In this document: positions 22,590 to 35,330 of the stretch, piece after piece
Position numbering within the stretch: position 1 is the stretch's first letter
How the letters are laid out: the number at the start of each line of letters is the position of its first letter
Assembly (NCBI RefSeq): GCF_932274485.2
Contig: NC_065880.2
Location: 75,077,730 to 75,141,729, forward strand
Length of the DNA stretch: 64,000 nt
DNA from: Patella vulgata
Lineage: Eukaryota; Mollusca; Gastropoda; Patellidae
Reading direction: 5' to 3'
The notes under the pieces: generated by a model
What the model was told of the DNA's origin: nothing
Databases searched by the model: none
What the model saw: only the letters and a program-made list of their open reading frames with translations
Program-made: the position numbers and the translations under genes

Positions 22590-25185
22590 AATAAGAATAA
22601 AAATTACAAGGTATATCAGTGAAAAGTTTATATAAAACAAATCCTAAATAAACGACACATAATTATAATAGTATAATTATTATATAATAATTTTAAAAAT
22701 GAAAACCCCAACAAACCATTTCTTAAATAAAGTAAGACACAAAAAATAATTTAATAATATAGGCCTAGGCTAAAACTTGATAATTTTAACTTATATATAA
22801 TCCCATAAAATTTATCACCAGAAGAAATTGAAAATATCCAACAATTAATTTTCAAGTTAATAATAATGCATTTTGGCAAAGTTTTAATTTCAAAAAGCCC
22901 AAATGATTAGGCAAATTAATTGAAGACTGTCGTCGTTGGAATGTGCTACCTATGGCGTTCCGTAGTCCCAAACAAAATACAGGATAAGCAATTAAAAACT
23001 ATTTTTTCCCAAATTGATACCACCACAACATAAGTTGCAATGCAAGAATGCAGTGTGTACTTACCAACATGAAAATAAAATTTATTCAACGAATTTGAGA
23101 TCACTTGACGACGAATCCACATGTACCAACTTTTTTGACAGTTCGTCCCATCTTTCTAAAAAAAAACCCACATCTCCAGAGATCGACTATCCGATCACAA
23201 ATGACATCGATGCTACATAATGCCACAGCACCTTTCAAATTTTCTCCTTACAAAATTTCTTAATTGTTGACATTTGGAGGCCGAATGACACCTTCTAGAA
23301 ATTCTGCAGCGAATGGCAATAGTCCGGCAAAGCCAATTTAAATTCCATAAGTTACACTTCACCAACAAATTGTAATACAAGCAACATATTCTTACTGATA
23401 TGTGTCAAATAGTATGACACATAATATGACACTTATTAAGGCAAATTATAAACTTGAGCCAAAAACTCATTGAACGCGGAGTAATGCCTGTAAAGGGTGA
23501 AGGTCGTTTGAGCTGTGTTCGGAACTACAAATTGTATATAATGGGTGATCAGAAAGAAACTGCAACGGTTAGGGTTTTTAAATAATAGATTTCCCTCGAT
23601 TTGTATTCCGTCAGTAGGTTCGATCAACCTGGGGATTTTTCGTGCTTCAGTGATATGTCAACAGAGGGTCACTGGAGAAGAAGGGCGAGACGAAATAACA
23701 AAATGGCTAAAGCACATGCGAGTATGTACCTAACGCAATGAAATACGTATTACATTAATAGAGAGGGGTTAATTGAAAAAGCGGTTTCGACGGTTGTTGT
23801 ACACACCATGGGACAATAGTGGAATGTGATAAGTAACGTCAGAGAGTTCAAATAATTCTTGTAGGTGTAACCGCGTTTGTTGGACATTTTGCGATATTTT
23901 CACCATAAATTTACGCCTCAGTGATCACAAGGGTCAGTGGTAGTAAAAAAAAACAGTCTGTGAGTAATGTTTTTTATTTTAGACTTTTGTATCCAAGGGT
24001 CACTGTTCTGGTGTGAATAAACAGTTGTGGTGAATTAAGCCCAGAAAAAAGGGGGTGGAGACTTGAGAAAGACAAATTAGAGCCCAAAACAATTGACTCC
24101 GTACCATCTTCAGTGACAATTCTCAAAAGCATCTAACGGTGGCCTTAAAGTAGAATGTGAGACAACAAATAGCACCAGTAAGCGACACAGTTTAGTATGT
24201 ACTGGCCCAGGAACGAATGTAAAGGTTATACGTGATGTGCAGGAGCAAGAAGAGTTCGAACTTGAATAACATAGACTACTAAGACTTTACAAGAAATGGG
24301 ATAATTGAGGACTGAACGGTAATGTTGATGAGATTATTTATATTTCAATTTCTATCAGTTAACTTCTTACATTTTCTTTTTAAATTGTATGTTGACATCA
24401 TCATCATTTAACGTCAAAGTAAGGCGTGATGACGTCATAGGGTTGATTTATGGCAACTTCTGACTCGCAGGGATCATGTTTCTATTTGTCAAAATTTATA
24501 AGGCGAAAACTTGGTGGGTATTTGTAATTTATGTACATTAACATTAGAGTCTTTCCACTGCCCGAAAATGAGAGAACTCTAGATATGCTCTAGAGGATGA
24601 TCCCACGAATACACCGGTAGCAAGAAACCTGTTGCAATATGTTCTATGTTGTCCAGAAATTTAACGTATATTAACTAGACTAAATTGTCCGGGCAAAATG
24701 TCCCTCATAGCACATTGTATGGCGCATGTCCGTCTTTCTCTGCTCAGTGGGGAATTAAACCTCTTGATATCATTTCACTGCTATAGTACCTTAAATCAGC
24801 ACACTTTGTTATGGAACCTGGATTAAAAGTCAATAATAACGTTACACTGTACAAGCAACATCTCCGTTACCACGGCGACAATCTCCAATACTCAAGTATA
24901 CACTGTTTTCTTACGATCCAATAAATTGAGTTTATACATAATTAAGAGTATATAATCATTTGATGCTATATAAAGCGTCAGCTGTACCTTGTGCTCGATT
25001 AACTCACAGTCATATATGCATGGGAAAAAACCTAGAGAATACTAAAAACCGATAGTCGTGCCAAGATCGACAATGCCACCCAACAAGAAAGAAGTCTTTT
25101 ATCAAGCCCAGTTATCTATAATAATGTATAAGATATTTTATAAGGCAAAAACTCTTTTTTATATGGGAAATAAACTAGAGGATAT
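22590..25185. other. Non-coding stretch, little recognised
   Basis: AT-rich DNA with short open frames only. A SINE-B remnant (blocks GGGCAAAATGTCCCTCATAG and GGCGCATGTCCGTC) lies at about 24690-24770. I see no exon I could defend. Confidence 0.5.
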
Positions 25186-25232
25186 GGATTGATATCTTGC
25201 CAATATTTGTTTATATTATATACAGTATGTGC

Positions 25233-25279
<47 letters not shown>

Positions 25280-25450
25280 TAGGTCATTTCGGGACTAACA
25301 TATGGTTCAATTTTATTTCAAAAATTCGCGTGCGCGTAGGGTTCTTTAGCAGTGGACAGTCGACCCTACTTTTTCTCACGTACAACGTTGACTCAATGAC
25401 ATACCTTATGATACAACGAGCATGCGCTAACCATTCGGTCGGTCATCCAC
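25233..25450 (-). repeat. SINE-A with internal loss
   Basis: A (GA)n tail of about 40 bases, then TTAGGTCATTTCGGGAC, CGCGTGCGCGTAGG, ACAGTCGACCCTACT and a head ending GCTAACCATTCGG. Part of the central body is missing. Confidence 0.8.
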
Positions 25451-25859
25451 CCCGTTTCATGTCTATGGACGGTAAGCGTACAGTCCCAGGCCTCTAATTA
25501 AAGAGGCTTCACTAAAAAAAAAAAAAATGACTTACAAGAAAGACGTAATATAAATAATGCGACCGATCTGGATGGTGGTCGTCTCCTGAATGACGATAGT
25601 CTGCCAGTTGACGCCATAAATTAGAACGTCAAAAGAAATAAGGGCGATAATCCGGATAGAATAGGTTACACCATGAAAAATAAACTAGGCTTCTTCGAGT
25701 GGCATTTAGTTATTAAACAGCAACACACCAAAAAGTTATTTATGGAATAATAATTACTGGTACATTAACGTGTAAAATTTCTACGATGGTACTTTCTAAA
25801 TCAAGCAAGGGTACAAATAAATTAAAGATTATTGTGTACAGATAGTGTAACCCGAATGG

Positions 25860-26350
25860 AAATTTTGTGGATTCAGACTGGTCGAATCGAATTTGGAAAA
25901 GTCCCCTGTAAATTTCACGGAGGATTCGTTACGAACAGATATTTCATTGAGATTAAAATATTTTCATAGTGGCATTCCTGTTTATATAATTATAATCGAC
26001 ATGAAATTGGCCCGTTGGCAGCAGGGGATAAGTGAAGGGGGTGCAATGCCCCCCCCCCCCCTGACATACCATACGCCACTTTTTCCCCATTTTTGGACAG
26101 TTGTACATTTAACTAGACATGTGCAGTACTCGAGGCGCGAGATTTTTAAATTTAACGATAAAATGGATAATCGAGACTTAGTCTTGTTACTCAAGTACCG
26201 TTAATAATACGATAATAAACGATCTATGCTATAAAAATAAACGATCTCGATCAGAATAAAATATTTTGAATGACATTTTCAATATGTTCATTATATTCAT
26301 CTATTTTAGTCTGTTATAGCAAGAATGACCAGCTCTTTATCTAAATCTTA
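25860..26350 (+). repeat. R3 copy with a poly-C run
   Basis: Shares TTATAGCAAGAATGACC and flanking blocks with 3375 and 55620. A run of about 13 C lies at 26047. No coding potential is seen. Confidence 0.45.
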
Positions 26351-26588
26351 TAAATCTTAGATACCGCATCTTTAATGGACTCGTTATTGTCTACTGAAAA
26401 GTTCCAGTGGCATATTTCATGTACCGGTCCGATAGCTTTGAATTTCATTGCACTAAAGGATCGATGGTTATATATTTAATAGGATGGATAAGAAGTATCA
26501 CAGTAAATAATTTTTTAATGGCCATGTCATGATAAACTATTACAGCGTGGGTTGTTTCAGTATGTGAACTTCATAACCGGCATCATAC

Positions 26589-26589
<1 letters not shown>

Positions 26590-26628
<39 letters not shown>

Positions 26629-26885
26629 GGTTTAACGTCCACTCGACACAGACCAGGTCATTTCGGGACTAACATATGGTTCAATTTTATTTCCATAATT
26701 CGCTTGCGCGTAGGGGTCTTTAGCAGTGGGAGGAAACCGCAGGACCCTGAGAAAACCCACGAAGTTGGACAGGCGACCCTACTCCCTGTCACGTACAACC
26801 GGGGATTCGAAACCACGCCAGTTGACTCAATGACAGACTTTATGATACAGCACGCACGTGCTAACCATTCAGCCATCCAACCCCC
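26590..26885 (-). repeat. SINE-A, full length
   Basis: (GA)n tail, complete body and a tRNA-Leu-like head, whose minus-strand sequence reads GGATGGCTGAATGGTTAGC. One of the best preserved copies in the window. Confidence 0.9.
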
Positions 26886-26888
<3 letters not shown>

Positions 26889-26922
<34 letters not shown>

Positions 26923-27118
26923 TTTCACGTCAACTCAACACAAACTAGGTCATTTCGGGACTAACATATAGTTCAATTTTATTTCAATAATTCGTTGCGC
27001 GTAGGGGTCTTTAGCGGTAGAAGGAAACCGGAAAACGGGGATAAACCCATGAGGTTGGACAGGCTACTCTATTCCTTGTCACGTACAAGCGGGGATTCGA
27101 AACCATACCACTTGAGTG
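26889..27118 (-). repeat. SINE-A, head lacking
   Basis: A second copy directly beside the first, with its own (GA)n tail. It stops within the region of GGGATTCGAAACCATACC, so the promoter-bearing head is gone. Confidence 0.85.
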
Positions 27119-27254
27119 AAAGAAAAAATAGAAAGAGCCCGTACATTCCCTTGTTTTTATTTATTCTATACTTAATAAAAAAAACCATGGTAATGCAAGG
27201 GATTTTTCTATTTTGTTATTTTCCTTTTCTCATATCTACAGACAGCCGCAGTCT

Positions 27255-28255
27255 CATGCAAGCCAACAGTGGGGCTGATGTCCCCCGCCGAAATCCCAAA
27301 ATACACAGATGACACATATTAATTAACTGCACATTTATCTTTTTTCAATAGTATCGAGTAATCAAACTGATTATCTCTGCTTAGTCTATAAGCATAAAAG
27401 CATAAAATGTTCAAGATCAAACTCAGTTAGGTTTTGAAGTACCTGGTAGAGAAACTATACACTGAGTTTCATCACTTTCCATCAGCTAGAATCAAAGTTA
27501 TCTTGTCCTTAAGCATCGGCCAATGAAATTGCTTAGCTCTTCTTAGCTTTAACGGGAATGTTAATTATTGAACTCAGTCAAGACATTCGCCTAATGAACA
27601 TTTATACCTCAATTAAAAGCGGACATAATCAATGTATTGATATAATGAATCTATACCCAGAGTTTGATCGTTCTCACCAAGTTAGAACCAATGTTGTCGT
27701 GTTCCAAAGTCTCAACCAATCAAATTGCTTATCTTTGCTTAGCATAAGTGGAAAATGCGCACGACCGAACTCTGTCAAGGCATTCACCTAATAGACACCT
27801 ACACCAAATTTGAACATTCTACCTCAATTAGCCGGAGGGTTATTATATTCTAAAATCGCAATCAATCAGGATGACGTCTGCTCAGCATCGAACGTTGTTA
27901 AGGTATTGATGTAATGAAACTATATATGAAGTTTCACCGCTAGCTAGCACTCAAGTTGTCGAGTTCCAAAGTCTCGACCAATCAAATTGTTATCGCCCTG
28001 AGCCGAAAATACTCATTATCAAACTTAGTCAAGGTATAGATGTGATGAAACTATACACCAAGTTTCATCACCCTCTCTTAATTAGAACTGAAGTTATCGT
28101 GTTCCAAAGCGTCAACCAAGCAAATCGCTTATCTCTGCTTACTCCAAGCAGAAAATGCCCATCTTCGAACTCCATCAAGGCATTCACCCAATAAACACCT
28201 ACACCAAGTTTGAACATTCTAGCTCAATTAGAATTAGAAGGAACGTTATTGTGCC
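27255..28255. repeat. R4 element with about five tandem units
   Basis: Begins AACAGTGGGGCTGATG then TCCCCCGCCG. Each unit of roughly 190 bp carries AATCAAATTGCTTATC, TTAGCYTAAGCAG, GAACTCAGTCAAGGCATT, a CTATACACCAAGTTTCAT-like block, and TTAGAATCAAAGTTATCGTG variants. Further units occur at 9.8-11.3, 31.5-31.8 and 54.9-55.2 kb. Confidence 0.7.
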
Positions 28256-28261
28256 CATTTC

Positions 28262-28628
28262 TTCAAATCTTCGTTACGCATCTATCGTAGCAATGATCTC
28301 TGTGTTAAACTTATATTTGAACGTGTTTGGCCAGTTCTATCACATAGGTGATAATGGCCGACAACAATATTATCCTTTAATCTCAAACGAATTCCAACTG
28401 TTAAACATTCTATTACTTACAACTAGCTTCACCGACATTTTCTCAGTTTCAATGTTTTTGGGTGTTATGAAGTATTTGCACAGTCCAAATGAATTGTTTT
28501 CTTTTACATACAAAATCAATTGTGTGTTGTGCATTCTTCTGCTTTCGAGTATAGATAATCGAAAATCAAAACGTTTTTGCTATGTACATTATTGGATTTC
28601 TACATGCAAAACAATTGAAAAAATGTAA
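28262..28628 (+). pseudogene. Possible remnant of a multi-pass membrane protein exon
   Basis: An open frame contains two hydrophobic segments around FQLLNILLLTTSFTDIFSV and INCVLCILLLSSI. The spacing and the FLGVMKYL stretch weakly recall the channel region of polycystin-like proteins, but the match is not compelling. No definite splice sites are seen, and the frame continues from R4 repeat sequence, so chance is a serious alternative. Confidence 0.2.
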
Positions 28629-29062
28629 TATACGTTCTTAAATATTATCAAGGATAACACAGCAGAATATCAATTGTACTGTTCCAGGCCTTGAACGCGT
28701 TGTGTATATACAAAAATATCGGTAATTTAACCGATATTTTATACTGATATTGGTTCCAGTTGTGTACTTATGCAACATTTTTCTTGCTTAAAGCCGCTTG
28801 TTATCTATTTATCGTTACTTAATATTTAATTATGTTTAAAAACAAATATTTGTTGATAATTAAGTACCACGGATGTCGATCATTACAATACAAGCACACA
28901 TACACCATAGGTTGTTATGTATAGACAGAGATAAAGAAACATCTGATACCACTTCCCATTGTTCATTCGCGTGTACTCCTAACTTAAGTCACTTTTTTCG
29001 GGATCGATTGTGCATAAATTTTATTTAAAGTTACAATTTGGTAACAGTGGGAGAGGGGAAAT

Positions 29063-29120
29063 GAAATGAAATGGGGTTAACGCCCTACTGTTCTGCTCGG
29101 ACTGGGCGTAGGGGGCCATG
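29063..29120 (-). repeat. SINE-B tail fragment
   Basis: Minus-strand end of a SINE-B: ATGAAATGAAATGGGG, then AACGCCCTACTGTTCTGC. The rest of 28630-29300 shows no feature. Confidence 0.6.
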
Positions 29121-29305
29121 TGTTCGATTGTTGTGGTTTCAAGATACATACACCTGTTATGCCCACATAATTCAAGAGCAAAAGGAACTAACTTCAGTAA
29201 CCTTACACATAACGCTAGTTTGAGCTTGTGCGTATTAAACTCGTATTAAAGGTATACTCCTTGCTGGATAGACGTGCAGGAGTTACAATGATCCAGGCTG
29301 TAGCT

Positions 29306-30368
29306 TTTTATACGCCTACGTTTTCATGTGGACGTATGTTGTCGCCCCTGTCCGTCCGTCCACAATTGTTTGTGACCAGTCTTCAGGTCACAATTTTTAT
29401 CCGATTTCAATGAAACTTGAAATATAAGTTTATCGCCCTACAATCTCGGTTCCTTTCGATATTGGCATGTATCGGACTGTTTTTAGATTGCGAACACTGT
29501 AGAGGTCACATTTTTTATCCGATTTGGTTTAAACTTGAAATGTATGCTTATAACCCAAAGATCTCGGTTCCTTTCGATATTCGCGCATATCGGAACGTAA
29601 CTTCCTGAATTATGGCCCCTGATTGTACGAAAAATCGCATTTTTAACTCGTGGACCTTATAGAGGTCATAATTTTTATCTGATTTAAAAAAACGTATTAT
29701 TATATCACCGTGAAACCCTAAGGACGGCTGAGTTAAATTTCGTGAAAATCGGCCCAAAACTGACAGACAAAATGGCCGCCCTTCGTTCTCAAATAGTGTA
29801 AAAATATGGTATATCAAGGTTCTGGACCCTATAGAGGTCACAATTTTTATCCGATTCTTTTGAAACTTGAAATGTAACTTTATAACCTAAAGATCGTGGT
29901 TCCTCTCGATATTCGCGCATATCGGAACGTAACTTCCTGAATTATGGCCCCTGATTGTACGAAAAATCGCGTTTTTAGCTTGTGGACACTATAGAGGTCA
30001 TAATTGTTATCCGATTTAAAAAAAAAACGTATTATTATATCACCGTTGCACCCTAAGGACGGATGAGTTCGAATTTCGTGGACATCGGCCCAAAACTGAC
30101 AGACAAAATGGCCGTCCCTCGTTCTCAAATAGCGTAAAAATATGGTATATCAAGGTTGTTGACCCTATAGAAGTCACAATTTTTATCCGATTTTGTTGAA
30201 ACTTGAAATGTAAGTTTATAACCCAAAGATCTCGGTTCCTGTCGATATTTGCGCATATCGAATTGTAATTTCCTGAATTATGGCCCTTCATTGTAGGAAA
30301 AATCACTTTCTTTTTAGCTTGTTCTCTATCCACCTCTCGAAAATGTGGGCGTTTCCTGTCTGGTAGCC
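29306..30368 (-). mobile_element. R1 element, reverse orientation
   Basis: Starts TTTATACGCCTACGTTTTC and GTCCGTCCGTCCAC, and ends AAAATGTGGGCG then a TAGCCGCT block matching the left flank of the copy at 18530. It holds about two and a half degenerate 430-bp units. Peptides such as RFFKSDKNYDLY come from the repeat and are not genes. Confidence 0.7.
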
Positions 30369-30419
30369 GCTTATTCTCCTTTGAAATAAATGTAATTGTT
30401 TGTATTTTTCCGTCTATCT

Positions 30420-30660
30420 GGAGAGAGAGAGAGAGAGAGAGAAATGGGGTTTAACGTCCACTGGACACATACACCTGGTTTAATTTGATTTCTATAATTC
30501 GCTAGAGCGTAAGGGTCTTTGGCAGTGGAGGTTGAACAGGCGACCATATTCCTTGTCGCGTACAACCTGGGAATCGAAACCATGCAAGTTGACACATTGA
30601 CAGACCTTGTGATACAACGCGCATGTTCTAACCTTTCGGCCATCCAACCCCCGCCCCATG
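30420..30660 (-). repeat. SINE-A
   Basis: (GA)n tail, GGGGTTTAACGTCCACTGG, a shortened body and a tRNA-like head ending CTAACCTTTCGGCCATCC, followed by a run of C. Confidence 0.85.
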
Positions 30661-30699
30661 TCTATATTATAGCCTACGTGTGTTTTACCTTGGGGTTTA

Positions 30700-30968
30700 A
30701 CTGCATTTTCCGGCGTGGTTTCCTCTTGTCAGTGGTGCAGGATGAAGGGCAGCTCTCTAGTTGGGACGAAAAACCGAGGTCCCGTGTACACATTGGCCTG
30801 CACGTAAAAGATTCTTTGGCAGTTGGAATTCAATATAAGAGTAGACCGTAGCGCCGCTGTTCGGGCAAAATCCCCTCATAGCCAACTGTATGGCGTATGC
30901 CCGTCTTCATTAGCGCAACCGGAGCAGAACAGTAGGACATTAAACCCCATTTCATTTCATTTTCTCTT
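30700..30968 (+). repeat. SINE-B, 3' two thirds, well preserved
   Basis: Contains TTCCGGCGTGGTTTCC, CTTGTCAGTGGTGCAGG, the GAATTCAATATAAGAGTAG block, CCGTAGCGCCGCTGTTCGG, GGCGTATGCCCGTC and a tail ATTTCATTTCATTTT. It is a good reference copy for the 3' end. Confidence 0.85.
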
Positions 30969-31479
30969 GGCTGGGTAATTAAAGCTTAATTTATAAGCAA
31001 CTTCCATGTATGTCCACATACGAAATATTTGCATTTCGTTCCCCAAACTATAATCCCGTGTCTGGGTCAGCCCAGAAATGTTTATATGTTAAGTCTATGC
31101 TAAGTATATCGTAATCGCGCTCCAATAAACGCCATCCAAACAATTAATTGATTAAAAATTGGGAGTTGTCCCCCCGTAAGTAATTCTACTTGGAACGACC
31201 GCACAGTATCATTAAATATAAGGAACATGGCCTAAGTTAGAATGATAATGACCCCAGAAGAATAATTATTATTGTCTTGGAAATATATAAATTGTGATAA
31301 TGTATCCTTTAAAACCCTGTAAATAGGCTGTTCATGTGCCTTTAAATCATCATTATGACAAATTTAAAATGAAACCCATCTAAAGGATAAACGAACAAGC
31401 ACACGGCGAGGATAATGTATCCTGCCTCACACCCAACATAGATAGATGAAATTCACGCAATAAACACTTATCTTTATAT

Positions 31480-31830
31480 AAAGGCCAATCCCTCAAATTG
31501 CATATCACAGCTTAGCCTAGACAGCAATTATCGAACTTAATCAAGATATTGATGCAAGTAACTATGTACCAAATTTTAGTACTCTCATTCAGTTTCAAGC
31601 TGCCTAATCTCAGCGATAAATGCTCATCAGTGATGAGATTCACATAATGAACATTTGCAAACGAAATTTCATTACTCTCACTCAATGAACACGACTATAT
31701 GGGTTAAAGCAGCGGCAAATAAAATTGCTTTTTTGGCTTAGCTCATCATCGAACGAAGTTACGAGCTTTACCTATATTATATGAACAGCTACATTAAGGT
31801 ATGTCACTGAATCCCATGCCATAGTTGCGA
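31480..31830. repeat. R4-related degenerate units
   Basis: Blocks such as CATATCACAGCTTAGCC, GATATTGATGCAAGTAAC and TACTCTCATTCAGTTTC parallel the R4 units at 27.3-28.2 kb. The interval 30970-31480 shows nothing recognisable. Confidence 0.5.
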
Positions 31831-32065
31831 TTCCGTTCTTTTAGAAGACACAGGGTGATTTCTAGTTTCCTGTAATCGCTAAGCGCTTCATTTAAATAAA
31901 AGTACGAGCGTCATCGCAGCCATCTTGGAAGTGTGACGTGGTATCAAAAATCTAATAATCAACAAGTTTTGAGTTGCCAATAAAAGCCCATTTCTTGTTA
32001 TTAGATATGAATATACAAATATATTTAACCGTATTCCATTTCACTTATACATTGTTATGTGTATT

Positions 32066-33997
32066 CTACACGGGTAAATTGTGAGTTTTATTAAAGTACA
32101 GCTCCTTATAAAATTGTTCTTCAATTGACTGTGGGGAAAGTGTCTTATTGTGCAACCATTCCGATAAACATTGGATAGCTGTGTAACTATATTGAAACTC
32201 GAATTTATTAGCAAATAATGCCCGTCTGTGAATCAGGTCTTGTAAGTCGCCAGGTCCAAAAACACAAATATGTCTCAACCATTTTCCTTGGCAATTATCC
32301 GGATGACGACCATAATGCCATGCAACATAGGTGGCCAACAAAAATTTTGTTTGACATTGTACTGAAACGAAAGCAAGGAAGATAATAAATAACATATATA
32401 ATACAACTTTAAAATTTGTTACCGTTTGAATAGCCAGGAATGTTCGGCGGGATTCCAAGCCTTTATCATGGTAATAGTTAACATCCGAGGGTGAATTAGA
32501 AAGATAAAACCACGTGTCCAGAGACGTATTTACTATGAAACTAATAGTCCCCCCACCCCACCCATACTCAATGTACATATCTGATTAAAATTGTCGCCAA
32601 CATGCAATGTCCATAGGTGATATCGTATTGGGCATAGCTTCTTACATAAGTCTTATAAAACTTTTTTGTTAAAATGCAGAAACATATGTTCATCCCCTTT
32701 GCTCAACATCCAGCCTAAAGGTCTTAGAAAACTCTTTTAGAAATCCATTTTCTTAAAATGTAGAAACATAATATATTATGGCACCCCCTTTACACAACGT
32801 GCAACTCTTTTGTTACAATTTGGATAAAGATGTCCATCTCCTTTACACAACTTCCAACATAAAGGTTATATAAAACCCTTTTGTTAAAATGTAGATAAAG
32901 ATTGTCATCTATGCACAACGTCCAACATAAAGGTGTTAGAAAACTCTTCAGTTAAAATGTAGAAATAGGTGAGAACCTCTTTTGCGTTCAACCTTACCTT
33001 TTCCCGTGATAGCACCAGGAACTTGTAAATGTGGATTATAATTTAACGATGACCAATAATATTCATCAGGGGAGCGAATTGTTTGACAATATTCCAAGAA
33101 ATCTTTGGCTGTTTGATTAGTAATCATATACTTTATAAACTGGCGGGTAAATACACCATACGCACTTCCCTTAGCGATAACTATGTCGTTTGGTGGCTTG
33201 GTATTCAATGCGCCTGTATTCACAATTGAGTAGTTCCCGTTTTCATCGTAGACATTCATAAATTTGAACAAAATACGACCTAGAACAGCACCACTCCCCC
33301 TCTTACAAGCAATGGCATTAGTGTTATTCATCATTTTCAATATGTTTACCATTTCTGCATTTGTTTTTAAAGGAAATTCCTGTCCAGGAAGATTAATTAG
33401 ATATTTCCAGTCTGATTTAACTAAATGGTCTGCCATACAGTTGATATCAGCTTGCAATCGCTGAAAACTTTCATAAACTATATTCTCTGTTTTAGAAACT
33501 ATGAAGACATTGTCAAAACAATCAGCTAATGATTTAGCTGCCTTGTGAACATGATCTGGTGAAAACCCATCTACATGTAAACAATAGTAATTTTGTGGTC
33601 TATAAATAGCACGAAGAAGTATTTCAACTTGAGCTACGTCTTTATATAAAAGTATATTAAATGCAATGGGGAATTTCTGTTCTTCCTCTGTATTTATAAT
33701 ATTGTCATAGCCGTACAATGCTCGGAACTGAACACAATTAGTTGTATGCCGTAGTACAGTTTCGTCGTCAGGGAAAGATTTAGGAATCATTGATTTCGCT
33801 CGGAGTATTTCGTTCTCATCGCCATCCACAATTCGCTTACAGTTTATATTTTGTACTTTAAATGAATTAAATTCGCGTGTATTTTTTTCATCCATTGCAC
33901 TTTTTGTTATCCTGGGAGGTAATATGTATAAAATGTTAATACAAATTGTCATGGCCGTTAAAACAACCATAGATAGAAAAACTCGATGGTAATCCAT
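32066..33997 (-). CDS. Core-2/I-branching type GlcNAc-transferase (GT14), two exons
   Basis: Exons 33997-32998 and 32361-32066 join in phase 1 (AAAAG|gtaagg, tttcag|TACAA) to give 431 residues, close to vertebrate GCNT1 (428). Residues about 7-27 are a type II membrane anchor, then a stem and the Branch domain: FPIAFNILLYKD, the YYCLHVD block, SDWKYLINLPGQEFPL, and RSPDEYYWSSL with Glu312 at the position of the catalytic base. Exon 2 adds CQGKWLRHICVFGPGDL, LFANKF and AIQCLSEWL, all typical of the family's C-terminal part. Such Golgi enzymes add beta-1,6-GlcNAc to O-glycan cores; acceptor specificity cannot be read here. Both exons are open. ATG 33997 is chosen because the membrane anchor follows at once. 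Confidence 0.92.
32600..32965. repeat. Tandem repeat inside the GT14 intron, about 90-100 bp unit
   Basis: Three to four degenerate units share AAACTCTTTTGTTAAAATGTA, CACAACGTCCAACATAAAGG and a TGTCATCTCC-like block. It fills much of the 636-bp intron (32362-32997). Confidence 0.65.
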
Positions 33998-34264
33998 TCC
34001 GACTCGTTTCTAAAAATGAAAAAAAGAATTGTACGTGAAAAACAATATAATGCTCATAGTATGTTAAAACCTAAATCCATCTGCTTATTTTTTCAGTTGA
34101 AAACTGTCAAGGTTTTTTTACCTGTTGCCTATGGGAATCACGGGGAAGATGGGGGGGCTACTCTCATGGAACCACACCACACAACTACATGAACCTAAAA
34201 CAAAGACCCGCCCGCACACGACATCCTCTTGTTCATTGATTAAACCAACTAGTCACCTTTCAAA

Positions 34265-34395
34265 TAAATACGGGTGGCTCGGTGAGTAAGACGTTGGCTC
34301 GAACACCTGGATTTTCCAGCGCATGGTTCACCCTCGTCAATGGCGCAGGTCGGGGGTCTGGCAAGGGACAACGTTTAGTAGTTTGAATAAATTTT
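34265..34395 (+). repeat. SINE-B head
   Basis: Shows the clearest SINE-B start: GGGTGGCTCGGTGAGTAAG (box-A-like), then TTTTCCAGCGCATGGTTC, GTCAATGGCGCAGG and GGCAAGGGACAACG. It stops before the middle of the element. The interval 34400-34950 holds nothing recognisable. Confidence 0.7.
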
Positions 34396-34954
34396 AAGCG
34401 AAGTGGCTTTCCTTCGAAATGTCCATCATGTGTCACTACGTATGTGGTTTATATTAAATAAAAGTTCAGCCCTAGGACTGAAGTCCATTAAATACAATCA
34501 AGCCAATGACCGAGACAAACAACTGTAATCTGGCATGCCGTAAATAGCTCTTTTAAAAAACAACTAGCTAAACATCCAAGTAGACCGAAACGACTCAAAC
34601 ACAAACCAACACCACTGGTTCTATTGGGCTGTCCCAGATAACAAGGTCAAACATGGCTGATTTTACCCTGATGTAAACAAGTTACATACCTTGATTTAAA
34701 ATTCGTTCCCAACCGATAGTAAGCAAAGGGGTGGCAATTCTAAGTATGTTTGATAAATTTTAGCCATTTTTATTATCAGGATAGGATATACTTGTTAGTT
34801 TAACACCTATTATCCATATCCTGATTTGTAAGTATTGGTCTGGTATGGATAATCCATTTACTGTTTCTTGGTTTCTCGAAATGACATTTTGGAGTATTGT
34901 ACTAGTAAGTATAAAACAATATAGCCATACTAATTCCCCTTGTATTATTATTGA

Positions 34955-35150
34955 GAGGGGGGGGAGGGGTAAGGTAACGTCCACGCTACACTAACTAGGT
35001 CATCTCGGGACTAACATATGGTTCAATTTTCTTTCAATAATTCGCTTGTGCCTAGGGGTCATTAGCAGTGGGAGGAAACCAGAGGACACGGAGAAAACTC
35101 GCGGGGCTGGACAGGCGACTCCACTGCTTGTCACCTACAAGCCCTTGGTT
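34955..35150 (-). repeat. SINE-A, head lacking
   Basis: A decayed G-rich tail, AACTAGGTCATCTCGGGAC, CATATGGTTCAATTTTC, AGCAGTGGGAGGAAACC and GACAGGCGACTCCACTG. It ends in the middle of the body. Confidence 0.75.
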
Positions 35151-35229
35151 TCTGCAATTTGGATGCGGGAATAGTGTATTCATTACCAGAAAATGTAGCC
35201 ATTCTAATTCTCTAGGTATTTGTGGAGAA

Positions 35230-35330
35230 GGCACCGGGGTGGCTCAGTAAGTAATACACTGGCTTGCTATTCAGGCGCGATCTCCCCTCTTCATTGTTGC
35301 AGGACAGGGGGCCTGACAAGAATCGTCCGT
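35230..35330 (+). repeat. SINE-B head fragment
   Basis: GGGGTGGCTCAGTAAGTAA, then CACTGGCTTG, TTCATTGTTGCAGGACAG and GGCCTGACAAG. It is short and abruptly ended. Confidence 0.6.

Noticed and set aside
29548-30333. Frames with RFFKSDKNYDLY-like peptides, also at 18.6-19.7 and 63.5 kb
   Set aside because: They come from R1 tandem units in either orientation and are not conserved as protein.
32362-32578. N-terminal extension of the glycosyltransferase second exon frame
   Set aside because: It lies upstream of a good acceptor whose phase exactly matches exon 1, so it is intron.
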